Below are positions 54,217-63,351 of a DNA stretch of 64,000 nt, one piece after another. The stretch is taken from positions 186,001-250,000 of the forward strand of contig CABIWW010000002.1 of the NCBI GenBank assembly GCA_902362435.1, read 5' to 3'. Origin of the DNA: Eubacteriaceae bacterium (GTDB lineage Bacteria > Bacillota > Clostridia > Peptostreptococcales > Anaerovoracaceae). The notes under the pieces are model-generated. The model saw nothing but the letters and a program-made list of their open reading frames with translations, had not been told where the DNA came from and did no database searches. The stretch's first letter is position 1; each line of letters begins with the position of its first letter. The translations under genes and the position numbers were made by a program.

Positions 54217-54392
54217 TACCAAAACCATAGTGATTCTTTTCGATTCCTGGTAAAAGCGCCCCTCTCAACAGCCGTCAAACCACCAAAAAACTCGCTATAG
54301 CTGTTAGCTTTTTGGTAAAAAATCTCGCCAAAACAGTACTTTTCAGAGCTGAAAAATACCAAGAATTCAACCCAAGTAATCACCTTTTGGTA
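54217..54392. repeat. TACCAA-N24-TTGGTA array B
   Basis: Three units: TACCAA 54217/CTGGTA 54247, CACCAA 54281/TTGGTA 54312, TACCAA 54357/TTGGTA 54387; internal offset 30-31 bases, unit spacing 64 and 76. Related to array A at 47128. The remainder of 53907-54685 shows no gene. Confidence 0.6.
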
Positions 54393-54685
54393 ATTATCCA
54401 CATCGCATAGGGAAGCAATGCTCATACCCTATAGGCTTGCCTACGCCGCCGCTAAAACAGCATCTCCAGCGCTCATGCTCCGTAGGCTAACCGGCGCTAA
54501 AAACTACTCTTAAAAATCCCAAAATCTCTCCCAGAGATTTTGCTCAACTCTTAGAAATATAAATAGACCTGAAATGTGAACACATTTCAGGATACCGACT
54601 TTCTGTCAGGCTCAGAGCCTGCATATCCCACAGATACACAGCACACGTACGCTCTGCCGCCCAATAACCTTACATCCTAACAAAA

Positions 54686-54728
54686 GCGGATCCGCCTCAC
54701 ACAACCCTGTGCGTCGGGGCGGATCCGC
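54686..54728 (-). terminator. Terminator of the SipW/TasA-like operon
   Basis: GCGGATCCGCC (54686-54696) and GGCGGATCCGC (54718-54728) form an 11-bp stem, followed on the minus strand by TTTTG. It lies ~250 bp past the last gene, after a stretch with GATCCACGCC-type direct repeats. Confidence 0.7.
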
Positions 54729-54975
54729 CAAAACAGCTAAAATGTTGATCTCTATGACTTGTTGTCGACTTGTCGATCTGATCTACGCGATCTATGCCGC
54801 GGGGTCCACGCCACGCCGCCTGGTCCGCGCCAATTCCACGTCAGTTTCACACTAATCTGATCCACGCCAGTTTCGCACTTATATCAAATCAGTTTCTCGC
54901 CTATCTCACTCCTCGTGCTTACTCCGTGCTTATCTCTCTCCTATCGCGCGCTTCGCACTTATTTCGCTCCTGCTC

Positions 54976-55677
54976 CTATTTCTCGGAAGCTTTCTTCTTT
55001 CGTGCAAAGATCAGGACTGCGGCAATGATCAGCGCAAGTGCTGCAATGCCCGCAAACAGCGCGATGTTCATACTGTCACCGGTCTCCGGCTTCGGGTCGC
55101 CCTTTTCGATCGGGTACTCCTCGACCATGAACTGCCAGTCAAGCGCCCCGATGCTCTCCTGATAATCGTTGCCCATCGTGATCGGCACGTTCAGTCCCAC
55201 ATCGAGAGTCACGCTCGCACCGGAATAAAATGTGCCGAGGCACGTCCATTCAGTCAGCCCGGCAGTCTGATCTGCCGACGCATCAAACAGCCTGGAGCTG
55301 CCCACCAGGTCAACAGTCAGGTCCATCTCTTTCAGAAAATCTGCAGATTCCTCTTTACTGACTCTCACGTTGCCGTCCTTATCCTGCAGTTCTGCAGAGC
55401 CGAGTGCTCTCATGTAAATCTTCACTTTTACATCTTTCGAAGCGTCGTTTCTCACGTCGATCTGCTGTGTGAGTTCATCGCCAGGCATCACGCCCTTGAA
55501 GTCCGTGAAAAGGTCAGTCGGCGAATACTTGCTGCCCGGCTGGAAAATGAACTGTTCCGCCTTGCCCTTGTATGTCACGTGCGAAGTCGCGTCAGCAGCG
55601 AACGAGATCGCCGTCGTACCGCATACCAGCACCAGCGCGAGAACCAGGGATGAAATTAATCTGATAGTCTTTTTCAT
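54976..55677 (-). CDS. Sortase-type surface protein, last gene of the fibre operon
   Basis: A 233-residue secreted protein: signal peptide (IRLISSLVLALVLVCGTTAISFA), a ~165-residue beta-rich domain (VMPGDELTQQIDVRNDASKDVKVKIYMRA, as in camelysin/TasA-type domains), then PKPETGDS, a hydrophobic span (MNIALFAGIAALALIIAAVLIF) and ARKKKASEK. This is a cell-wall sorting signal with KPETG in place of LPETG. It is 12 bp downstream of the previous gene. No sortase gene lies in the window. Confidence 0.8.
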   Translation of the reverse strand: MKKTIRLISSLVLALVLVCGTTAISFAADATSHVTYKGKAEQFIFQPGSKYSPTDLFTDFKGVMPGDELTQQIDVRNDASKDVKVKIYMRALGSAELQDKDGNVRVSKEESADFLKEMDLTVDLVGSSRLFDASADQTAGLTEWTCLGTFYSGASVTLDVGLNVPITMGNDYQESIGALDWQFMVEEYPIEKGDPKPETGDSMNIALFAGIAALALIIAAVLIFARKKKASEK

Positions 55678-55689
55678 GATCGCACCTCC

Positions 55690-56277
55690 TTAGTTCCCTG
55701 ATCCTGATGGCGCCGAAATCACGCCATTAGCATCAACTGTAACATTCCAATATTCTTTAACAACACTTGTCGGTACAGACTGTATCGCTTCCGCGATGAC
55801 CTCTATTACCTGCCTGCCACCATCAGCATCGGTATACTTCACAAGCGTTATACCATCATTACCAATCAAGTTCGCTGCCGGCGTTTTATTCGGAGCTACC
55901 GGGTTCTTGTAATAGTAGAATCCGTCTTTCTCGAACCAGCCTTCTCCCGGTGTAAAGCTCGGGATAGCTGCTGTTCCACCGATTCTCTCTCCGTCAGCGT
56001 TAACTCTGTATGTAACGAGCTTCACGCGAAGGTATGCATCGATGTTGCTTGTGTTTTTGACAGTTACATCCTTTTTCACTTTGCCCTCGAAATTTTCCTG
56101 CACTTCACAGGTCACGGTTGCAGGTTCAAATGTATTTGTCACTGCCGTCGTCTTGCTAACGAGGTACATCAATGTCCCCGTAACAGTAGCGCTCAGAAGG
56201 AGCACTGCCGCTATTGCCAGCACGATCACCTTTCTGGAGGCCGTACTTTTTCTTCTTTTCTTTGAATCCATTCTCAT
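55690..56277 (-). CDS. SipW-dependent secreted protein (TasA/camelysin-like) 4
   Basis: A 195-residue protein with a SipW-type signal peptide: basic KKRRKSTASRKVIVLAIAAVLLLSATVTGTLMYL followed by SKTTAVTNTF, a substitution of the usual AYF-T-D site. The mature part has KKDVTVKNTSNIDAYLRVKLVTYRV and GFYYYKNPVAPNKT, as in other members here. AGGAGG precedes the ATG. It lies between the VWA protein and the sortase-type protein and probably is a fibre or matrix subunit. Confidence 0.8.
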   Translation of the reverse strand: MRMDSKKRRKSTASRKVIVLAIAAVLLLSATVTGTLMYLVSKTTAVTNTFEPATVTCEVQENFEGKVKKDVTVKNTSNIDAYLRVKLVTYRVNADGERIGGTAAIPSFTPGEGWFEKDGFYYYKNPVAPNKTPAANLIGNDGITLVKYTDADGGRQVIEVIAEAIQSVPTSVVKEYWNVTVDANGVISAPSGSGN

Positions 56278-56292
56278 TCGTACCTACCTCCT

Positions 56293-59200
56293 TTAGTTAC
56301 TCTTTTTCTCGTCGAAAATATTCTTAACAACAGTACTGTATCCGTTGAGGAAAGAACCAAATCTGTCATGGTTAGTTACATCGATTGTTTCAGACGTATT
56401 ATCCTTGCTCAGTCCAACACTTCCTGAAATTGTTGGAGCCTTTTCTTTATATCTCCATGCCCAGTCAGTATCTTCCTGTACAGTGTAAGTTCCTGCCGGA
56501 AGTTCCTTTACTGTCTCACTGGCATTACCAACGATCGTCATTGATGTGTAAAGCTCGCCGTCTTTATAAATGTTCATCACATATGGCTCGTCTGGCTCAC
56601 CGCCTTTTTTAGTAATCGTAAGGCTGCAAGTCTTAACATGGATCAGGAACTGCTCCTCCTTAGGGTCGAATCCACATTCCGGATCACAATCAGTATGCTT
56701 GAAAGTAACTTGATTTGTCACATCATCATTACCGATTTTCACAGTTGCTTTGACCGGAATATCCTGCTTTGTTGAGATCTTGCCGCCTTTATAATATGGT
56801 TCACTTCCAATAGCCGGACTGTATGATATATTCAGTCCAGGCTCACTGCCCGTCATAGTAACGCCATCATCAGTACTTGCTTTATTTCCATGCTTCCACA
56901 CAGTTCCACCGACTTTGTTATCATTATAGCTTGTCGGTGCTGTATCTCCATAGTATACTGTGCTGTCCTTGTACGTCAGCTCCGGCTTGAAGACGTTGAC
57001 TTTGCCGGTAACATTTCGAACAGAATCTTCTACCGCTTTTCCATCGGCACCTTTTCCTGTGTATTTAGGTGATACCGTAATTGTTACATCTAATGTAGTA
57101 TCCTCTTTATTGCTTACTGTTTTATCCTTGTCATAGTCTACATCAACGTTAACATACGCCGTCTTCCAAGCATCGTCACCTGTTGGAATTGTAAAATTAT
57201 ATAATTCATCTACAGATGGAGTATCTCCTAATAAGTAGATATTTTTCTTATTGCCCGTTGCTTTTGGAACATTCAATGGAACATTCACTGTAGGAACATC
57301 AAATGTACCCGTTGGAGTTGTTGCATTTGCGTCTTCATATATGCCTGAATTTTCTCCATTAGTTGGTACGTTATTTCCTCCCCAGAATCCTTCTCTTGGT
57401 TTGATATTAAACGTAATCACGATTTTCCGACCATGGAAATCTCCTGTTTTAGATGCATCATTTTCGTCTCTGCCGTTAGCAGCAATGTAATTCTTGCTGA
57501 AATCAAAACCTGTAACATCTATTTTCTTCTTCTCTTTATCGATTGCTACAGTGTTATATATTGCAGTTCCATTAGCACTCCATTCAGCCTGCTTCGTGCT
57601 CTCATCATAACTTAAGCAATCATATGTTTTCACATCTATATCAGAAACATTCTCTGGCATATCGAAAGACTCGGAAACAATATCTCTGATCACCGACTGA
57701 CTTCCCAGATTTATAGTTGTAGAACCGATCTGTGAACTGATTTTCTCGAAAATATTTTTCAGCGTATCTGAATCGGCCGCTGAAAGATAGTAACTTTCGC
57801 CATCTTTCAGATTTGAATTTAAATTTCCTCCATTATTCATAGACTTAGCATCCGGATAATTTGATGAAACATAGTGCATCAGTTTATTAGCATCAGTATA
57901 GTTATTATCGCTGTTTGGGGTGCCATCAGCGCCATCAAATATCCCTACTGTATATACAGTCACACCTGCATCTTTAAGAGCTTTAGCTTTTACTATCGTA
58001 TCGTTCTTATCACTATCCGTCTCGCCATCCGTAAATAAGACAACTACTTTATTTCTATTATCGTTTTTCTTACTATCATTAGCAAAAATCTTTTCAGCCA
58101 TAGTTAAGCCATCTAACGTCTGTGTTCCACCATGAGCCGTTAAAGCATCAATCGCATTTGATACACTAGTTTTGCCACTAGCTGTGCTCACATCCTGAAG
58201 GGCATTCTGATAATTTTTATCAGTTATATAATAATATTGCATCCCATCACGACCTTCGCCGTTCTTATCTCCTTCGTGTGGATAGTAATAAATATTATTA
58301 TATCTTTTTAAATCTTTCACATCAGTCTTAGCTATATTAACTCCCGTCAAAAGCTCTGTATTGTTATATCCGTCAGAACTAAATCCAACAATACCAATTC
58401 GATGGTCAACCTCATCTTTTTCTGCCTGCGATTCTACATTAGTCACAAAACCCGTAACCGCATCTTTTAAAGCATCTAACCTGGTTTGATTACTGCTCAC
58501 TGTAGTTTTTGTGTAAAACTGTATATTTAATGTATCATTTTCGCTAGATTTAGGCGTATATTTTGTTCCCGGATTGTCGTAAAATATCCAATGTGTACAT
58601 CCATCCGTCCATGCTTTGCAATCGGAACACCAGCTTACTTCTTTATAGCTATTTGATTCATATACATAATACTTATTTCCTTGGCTAATAGTATTACTAT
58701 AAACTTTATCATATCTTACATCATTGAATTTATACGACATCGATCCTGACTGGTCTAATACCAGCACGATATCTGTCGGCTTTGATGTATCTACACTTGT
58801 AACTGACCCTGTGCTATATGCTTCAAGTTTAATAGTATAGCTACCATCATCATTAGCTTTCGCAGTTTTATTCATCACCAGTCCATCAGGTGCTTCACCT
58901 TCTACTTTTGTAGGATCCTGTGGTGTTGTTGATTGTTTTGATGCGCTAGCTTTCTTGGCTTTTTTAGCTTTTGAAGCAGTGCTTTTCGCGTTATTCTTAG
59001 CCAGCGGTGCTACATTTGTATAGTTCACGGCGTTAATGATGCTTTCACTGTCTGCTTCGGCTGTCTCTCCACTATCCGCGTCGCTGTCTGTTACCTGCTC
59101 GTCATCGACACTGCTGTCGGTCTGGTTGTCTGCAGCGTCGTCGCCTGGCTCTGCACTGTCTACTGCCTGCTGGGTCGCGTCGGTCGGAGCGGCGCTGTCA

Positions 59201-59298
59201 TCTGCAGCTGCGACCTGCGGCATGAATGCAAAGGTGGAGATGATCAGGGACATGCACAGTATGAGTGAAAGTATTTTGCTTTTTTTAGTTTTCCTCAT
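56293..59298 (-). CDS. Large VWA-domain adhesin with Cna-B-like C terminus
   Basis: A 1001-residue secreted protein. Signal peptide ~1-31; acidic Asp/Glu/Thr-rich stretch 32-90; basic Ala/Lys/Ser segment 100-122; VWA domain from ~175 with MIDAS DQSGSMS (182-188) and VVLFTDGETDSD, containing an insertion with WCSDCKAWTDGCTHW; two or more immunoglobulin-like modules; a final ~90-residue Cna-B-like domain (CSLTITKKGGEPDEPYVMNIYKDG...LPAGTYTVQED). It ends in KNIFDEKKSN with no LPXTG motif or membrane anchor. Likely a tip adhesin or matrix scaffold assembled with the SipW-dependent subunits. Confidence 0.85.
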   Translation of the reverse strand: MRKTKKSKILSLILCMSLIISTFAFMPQVAAADDSAAPTDATQQAVDSAEPGDDAADNQTDSSVDDEQVTDSDADSGETAEADSESIINAVNYTNVAPLAKNNAKSTASKAKKAKKASASKQSTTPQDPTKVEGEAPDGLVMNKTAKANDDGSYTIKLEAYSTGSVTSVDTSKPTDIVLVLDQSGSMSYKFNDVRYDKVYSNTISQGNKYYVYESNSYKEVSWCSDCKAWTDGCTHWIFYDNPGTKYTPKSSENDTLNIQFYTKTTVSSNQTRLDALKDAVTGFVTNVESQAEKDEVDHRIGIVGFSSDGYNNTELLTGVNIAKTDVKDLKRYNNIYYYPHEGDKNGEGRDGMQYYYITDKNYQNALQDVSTASGKTSVSNAIDALTAHGGTQTLDGLTMAEKIFANDSKKNDNRNKVVVLFTDGETDSDKNDTIVKAKALKDAGVTVYTVGIFDGADGTPNSDNNYTDANKLMHYVSSNYPDAKSMNNGGNLNSNLKDGESYYLSAADSDTLKNIFEKISSQIGSTTINLGSQSVIRDIVSESFDMPENVSDIDVKTYDCLSYDESTKQAEWSANGTAIYNTVAIDKEKKKIDVTGFDFSKNYIAANGRDENDASKTGDFHGRKIVITFNIKPREGFWGGNNVPTNGENSGIYEDANATTPTGTFDVPTVNVPLNVPKATGNKKNIYLLGDTPSVDELYNFTIPTGDDAWKTAYVNVDVDYDKDKTVSNKEDTTLDVTITVSPKYTGKGADGKAVEDSVRNVTGKVNVFKPELTYKDSTVYYGDTAPTSYNDNKVGGTVWKHGNKASTDDGVTMTGSEPGLNISYSPAIGSEPYYKGGKISTKQDIPVKATVKIGNDDVTNQVTFKHTDCDPECGFDPKEEQFLIHVKTCSLTITKKGGEPDEPYVMNIYKDGELYTSMTIVGNASETVKELPAGTYTVQEDTDWAWRYKEKAPTISGSVGLSKDNTSETIDVTNHDRFGSFLNGYSTVVKNIFDEKKSN

Positions 59299-59316
59299 GT
59301 TTGATTTCCTCCTTTA

Positions 59317-59925
59317 CTATTCTCCGTCGGTTGGGTTTGTCGGGCTGGTTGCGTCGTCTGCGGGCCAGCCTTTTGCGTCAAGTGCGTTATCGCCGTTGTT
59401 CTTGACCTGGGTGGCCTGGGCGCTGACTTTGATGGTTGCGGTGCTGCCCTGGTACATGTTGCCCATCCCGGTGTCAAATTTCACGTTTCTGAAAAGCGCA
59501 GCTGTCGTTTCGCCGGGTGCGAGCGGCTGGTCGTAGTAATAAAAGCCGTCGCTGCCTAGTCTCCAGCTGTCTCCGTCAAAATCGAGGCTGACCAGATCCA
59601 GATCGACGTCACCATGAGAGTCGGCAGCAAGCGCGATAGCTTTTTGCACCTCTACACGTATGTACGCCGGATTACTGCCGGTGTTCTTCACCCTGACGAT
59701 CTTAGAAACGTCCTGACCGGGCATCACGTTGAACCTTTCCTGCGACTGCTCGAACAGGATCTCTTCGCCGTCCCGGATCGCCGTCTCCTGCAGCTCGATC
59801 TTGATGTCGCCTGCGGTTATCACGTTTCTGGCGGTGTCCGCTGTGTTGAAGTACGCGATCGTCGAATAGATCAGCATCGACAGACACAGCACCAGAACCG
59901 CTCCGATTGCAATTTTCTTCTTCAT
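59317..59925 (-). CDS. SipW-dependent secreted protein (TasA/camelysin-like) 3
   Basis: A 202-residue protein: MKKKIAIGAVLVLCLSMLIYSTIAYFNTADTARNVITAGDIKIEL is a clear SipW-type signal (AYFNT-D). The mature domain has VMPGQDVSKIVRVKNTGSNPAYIRVEVQKA and GFYYYDQPLAPGETTAALF. The C terminus is Asp/Pro/Thr-rich. The ATG at 59925 follows AGGAG; a longer start is possible. It is 18 bp upstream of the VWA gene. Confidence 0.85.
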   Translation of the reverse strand: MKKKIAIGAVLVLCLSMLIYSTIAYFNTADTARNVITAGDIKIELQETAIRDGEEILFEQSQERFNVMPGQDVSKIVRVKNTGSNPAYIRVEVQKAIALAADSHGDVDLDLVSLDFDGDSWRLGSDGFYYYDQPLAPGETTAALFRNVKFDTGMGNMYQGSTATIKVSAQATQVKNNGDNALDAKGWPADDATSPTNPTDGE

Positions 59926-60127
59926 AGCGATATCTCCTATCTTCATCCTTTAAAAATCCGTGTTGTCTGCCTGCTCACTTTTGTGCGCAGGGCATATATG
60001 AATGTCCGGGCGCCGGGGCGCGCATGTTTTTATGTAAAGCTGCAAGCTGTGGTTTGCATATTTTCATGTAAAGCCGCCAGCCGCAGGTCTGCACGCCGTC
60101 ATGCAAAATCCAGGCACTCATGTATGC

Positions 60128-60170
60128 CCTGCTCCGAAGAGCAGGGTAAGGGGTCAGTATGTAAAATACT
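60128..60170 (-). other. Hairpin pair between two TasA-like genes
   Basis: CCCTGCTC-CGAA-GAGCAGGG (60128-60147; UUCG tetraloop on the transcribed strand) and CAGTAT-GTAAA-ATACTG (60154-60170) lie just after the stop of gene 2. With a short T supply this is more likely an mRNA-stabilising or attenuating element than a full terminator. Confidence 0.45.
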
Positions 60171-60183
60171 GATTAATTAAAAA

Positions 60184-60963
60184 CTATTTCCATGGATTAT
60201 AGTTTGCTCCAAATGCTGCATCCATAGCCTGTGCCGCATTGTCAAATCCGTCTGCCTGAACAGCTACAGCGAATACAGGGCAAGTAACCTTGCTCCAGTC
60301 CCAATCCTTATCCAAAGTAAGCTTTTTACCAAATGCATATGCGCCATCATCCTTGATATCGAATGATTTATCCAGATATACACCCTGAACAAACTGCTCA
60401 GTTGTCTGTCCAGCCGGAACTGCTGTTGCATAGTCCGCATAGTAAACGTTGTATGCTATTCCATCAATTTCTGTTTCAAAATAGTTCCACTTGCCCACAG
60501 TTTGCCAAATCCATTCATTTCCATATGTAGTTGTTACAGTACCATCTTTTACCTTGTTTCCAAAGTTGAAATGAAGTACATTAAGGCCTGCATTAAAAGT
60601 TTCTTCTCCATCATCAAGTGCCGACGGGATCGCAAAGTATGCTCTGATATAAGCATCCTTGCTGCCTGTATTGGTAACCGTTACCATCTTGTCTACATAA
60701 TTCTTAGCTGTTGGCATTCCAAACTCGTCCTTTTCACCCTGGGCTGAGCCTACTATAGGATTGAGCGCTTTATTCTGCTCGAAAGCTTCTAACGCAGTTC
60801 CATCAGCGTTTCTCTGCTGCTCATTCAGTTGGATTTTTACCTTTCCTACTGTAAATGTATTTTCAGCCTTGTCTTTGTCCGTGAAGTACGCGAGTGATGC
60901 GCCTACGATTCCTACCACCAGCAGCGCCACTACCAGGCAGCTGGTTACGATTTTCTTCTTCAT
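60184..60963 (-). CDS. SipW-dependent secreted protein (TasA/camelysin-like) 2
   Basis: A 259-residue protein, closest in layout to TasA: signal MKKKIVTSCLVVALLVVGIVGASLAYFTDKDKAENTFTVGKVKIQL with the AYFTD-type cleavage region, core VDKMVTVTNTGSKDAYIRAYFAIP, and C terminus VFAVAVQADGFDNAAQAMDAAFG, which matches the end of gene 1 (IEAYAIQADGFDTAAEAW). The two are therefore paralogues. Predicted substrate of the SipW peptidase encoded upstream. Confidence 0.88.
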   Translation of the reverse strand: MKKKIVTSCLVVALLVVGIVGASLAYFTDKDKAENTFTVGKVKIQLNEQQRNADGTALEAFEQNKALNPIVGSAQGEKDEFGMPTAKNYVDKMVTVTNTGSKDAYIRAYFAIPSALDDGEETFNAGLNVLHFNFGNKVKDGTVTTTYGNEWIWQTVGKWNYFETEIDGIAYNVYYADYATAVPAGQTTEQFVQGVYLDKSFDIKDDGAYAFGKKLTLDKDWDWSKVTCPVFAVAVQADGFDNAAQAMDAAFGANYNPWK

Positions 60964-61274
60964 AAGTTTTAGTCCTTTCTCTTTTAATGATTGCTTTCTG
61001 CTCTTTCGCAGGGATCCGCTTCGGGTGGGTCTGGCCGGTGCGATACCTGCGAAAGATGTTGTCTTTTATGAAAATATCTTTCGATATGATCATCGTATTT
61101 TGTTCATATCCGGTCCCTGCGGAAACAGGGCCTAAATAGCGGCTCTCCGCAGGCGAGCGCAAACCCGCCCACTAGAAAGCAACTATCTAAGCCCTGCCTC
61201 TGGTTTAGAGACAGGACAGGTATGTATCCTGTTCGGATAGTTTCTGGTGAATCAGCTAGTTAGCCAGGTGCTGA
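60964..61274 (-). other. Structured 311-bp intercistronic gap
   Basis: No gene. On the transcribed strand AACTATC and GATAGTT enclose nested pairings (CAGGATACATACCTG; CTGTCTCTAAACCAGAGGCAG), followed by GGCGGGTTTGCGCTCGCC and CCCTGTTTCCGCAGGG hairpins. Possibly a partial terminator setting subunit ratios. Confidence 0.4.
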
Positions 61275-61862
61275 TTAATTCCAAGCCGGAGCTGCTGCCC
61301 ATGCTTCCGCAGCTGTGTCGAATCCGTCAGCCTGGATAGCATATGCTTCGATAGTTATTGTCTTATCAGCATAATCAGCAACTGCTGCATTGCCCTTGAT
61401 TGTAAAGTTCTCAAATACTTTGATATCCTGACCAGCGGTAACTGTAGCTTTATATGCGTATACATTAGTTGCCCCCTCTACTGCAGTCCATCCATTAGCA
61501 GCCATCTGTGCTGCTACTGTTGTGTCAGCTTCGATATCGGCAATCTCATCTACAACCTTTACAAACAGCCAGCTGTCTTCGCTGCCTGCAGTTACGTGAA
61601 CTGTAGGATCCTTAATGTAAGTATGTCCCGGGATCAGCTTATAGCCGTTTTCCTTTACTCTTTCTGCAGGTGTAACTGCCGTTCCATACTGATCCACTTT
61701 AGCCTCGTCCAGCGTAATTGCTACATTACCTACAGTGAACGTATTAGTCACTGTCTCTGTCTGCGATGTCAGATAGGCCATCGTTCCGAGCACGCTCGCT
61801 ACCACCAGCGCTGCTGCGCACAGAACGGTCACAAAAACTTTTTTCTTTCTTTTCATTTTCAT
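61275..61862 (-). CDS. SipW-dependent secreted protein (TasA/camelysin-like) 1
   Basis: A 195-residue protein: signal KMKRKKKVFVTVLCAAALVVASVLGTMAYLTSQTETVTNTFTVGNVAITL with AYLTS in the SipW position; core DPTVHVTAGSEDSWLFVKVVDEI; ending IEAYAIQADGFDTAAEAWAAAPAWN. As the first substrate gene after sipW and the one before the structured gap, it may be the major subunit. Confidence 0.88.
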   Translation of the reverse strand: MKMKRKKKVFVTVLCAAALVVASVLGTMAYLTSQTETVTNTFTVGNVAITLDEAKVDQYGTAVTPAERVKENGYKLIPGHTYIKDPTVHVTAGSEDSWLFVKVVDEIADIEADTTVAAQMAANGWTAVEGATNVYAYKATVTAGQDIKVFENFTIKGNAAVADYADKTITIEAYAIQADGFDTAAEAWAAAPAWN

Positions 61863-61987
61863 TCCTCCTGTGAATTTAAGTTTTGATTGATCCTAATCCG
61901 GGCGCTTTATCAAGCGTTACCCACATTTTTAGCATCTCCAGTATTTGTTTTCCGAACGTTTTTTCTGCGACTTTGCCGCAATGCCCA

Positions 61988-62626
61988 TCAGCGTCCGGAA
62001 ACCGGCTGTCTGCACTTTACATCTCCTTGCCCTGCATCATCGCCTGTTCCTTCTACTCCTGCCAGGTGCGGGGTGCTGCCGCCGCTGACGTTTCCTACGC
62101 CTTTGCCTTTTCCCTTGCCTTTCTTCTTACTGTCGTCGAAGAGGTCGGGGATGAAGATCAGCAGCAGAATGACTGCGGCTGCGGCGATGGCTATGTACCG
62201 GCCGGGCGGGTTCTGTATGTAGTTGGCCACGTAGCCCATGTACGGGATCGTGAACGACGGGCGGCCGATCAGGTTGTTGAAGTGCACGGGTGATGCGTCG
62301 GGGTATTCGTTGGCATCGCCTTTTGTGTAAAAGTGCTGGCTGGCTTCGTCGATCTCGATGACTCTATGTGTAGCGACCGTGAGGTTTTCGTCGAGGACGA
62401 ATGTGATCGGGTCGCCGACTTTGATGTCCTGCGGATCGGCTTTTTTGACGTAAATGAGTGAGCCGGTGTGGTATGTCGGTTCCATCGAGCCGGACAGTAC
62501 GCAGTACGGCTGGTATCCTATGAGTCTGACGCCGACGAGCATCACTGCCAGCACGACCATGATCGCGATGAGGATGCCTGACACGATGTTCCAGACTCGT
62601 TTTGCTCCTGTTGGTTTTGTTTTCAT
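61988..62626 (-). CDS. sipW: SipW-type signal peptidase I
   Basis: A 212-residue ER/archaeal-type signal peptidase. Two membrane segments (VWNIVSGILIAIMVVLAVMLVGVRLIGY and YIAIAAAAVILLLIFIP). Catalytic Ser47 lies in CVLSGSMEPT, and His87 (TVATHRVIEID) replaces the lysine of ordinary SipS-type enzymes; YTKGDANEYPD is a further SipW motif. The C-terminal tail is Gly/Lys-rich. It overlaps the HTH gene by ATGA and is followed by its predicted substrates. Confidence 0.93.
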   Translation of the reverse strand: MKTKPTGAKRVWNIVSGILIAIMVVLAVMLVGVRLIGYQPYCVLSGSMEPTYHTGSLIYVKKADPQDIKVGDPITFVLDENLTVATHRVIEIDEASQHFYTKGDANEYPDASPVHFNNLIGRPSFTIPYMGYVANYIQNPPGRYIAIAAAAVILLLIFIPDLFDDSKKKGKGKGKGVGNVSGGSTPHLAGVEGTGDDAGQGDVKCRQPVSGR

Positions 62627-63330
62627 TGTTTACTCCTGCAATAGCTGTAGTATGTATTTCTCGAGATGCCTGCCGACCGGCAGAGGTACGATACGCAGCC
62701 CTGGAATTCGGCTTTTTCGGATACGTCTCTGATGATCATGCAAAGCTTCTCGGTTCCGATGCTTCCGGGGTTAACGGCTCTGCCTGATGCGCCGGACTTA
62801 TCGGTTTTGCCGTTCGGACCGGTTGCGCCATTCGGACCCGGTTTACCATTCGGGTCGGCTGCACCGGATTTGGCGACCCTTGCGGAAGCTCCTGATGCCT
62901 CTTCGAGTATATATTTGAGCATCTCGTTTTCGGCGGAGATTCGTTTGATTTCTTTCATCTGGTTTCGACAGATGTCGAGAGCGGACTCCTTGAGTCTGTC
63001 TATTTCGTCATCTATCGCATCATTCTCAATGCGGCGTGCTCCTGCGCTTCCGTACTTCTCGAGCTTGGCCGATCTGACACCGAGAGTTCCGGCTTCGTAT
63101 GACTCTTTCCACCTCGCGCATGCGCGCTCGATCCTCTTGGATCCCAGGGCTTTTACATCAAAACCTGCGTCTCTGAAGATCGCGGTCGGTTTTTTTCCCT
63201 GCATATATTCTTTTATAAATAAAAACTTGAAATCTTTGGAATATGATACGCCTCGTTCATTAACGTCGACTACATAGGGGTTCTTTCGCAACGTGCGGAT
63301 CTCTTCCTCATTAAGGTTTCCTCTGCCCAT
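62623..63330 (-). CDS. HTH-domain protein with collagen-like segment, first gene of the sipW operon
   Basis: A 235-residue protein. Residues ~25-75 (GVSYSKDFKFLFIKEYMQGKKPTAIFRDAGFDVKALGSKRIERACARWK) resemble the IS3-OrfA-type helix-turn-helix; ~100-145 is a predicted coiled coil; ~150-180 has Gly-Pro-Asn repeats (NGKPGPNGATGPNGKT); the end contains a second small HTH-like motif (YLCRSAGISRNTYYSYC). GAGGAA lies six bases before the ATG. It may be a regulator of the operon. Transposase origin is likely, but it has no catalytic partner here. It begins 22 bp from the left inverted repeat of the switch. Confidence 0.7.
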   Translation of the reverse strand: MGRGNLNEEEIRTLRKNPYVVDVNERGVSYSKDFKFLFIKEYMQGKKPTAIFRDAGFDVKALGSKRIERACARWKESYEAGTLGVRSAKLEKYGSAGARRIENDAIDDEIDRLKESALDICRNQMKEIKRISAENEMLKYILEEASGASARVAKSGAADPNGKPGPNGATGPNGKTDKSGASGRAVNPGSIGTEKLCMIIRDVSEKAEFQGCVSYLCRSAGISRNTYYSYCRSKQ

Positions 63331-63351
63331 AAATGTTCCTCGCTGACTGAC

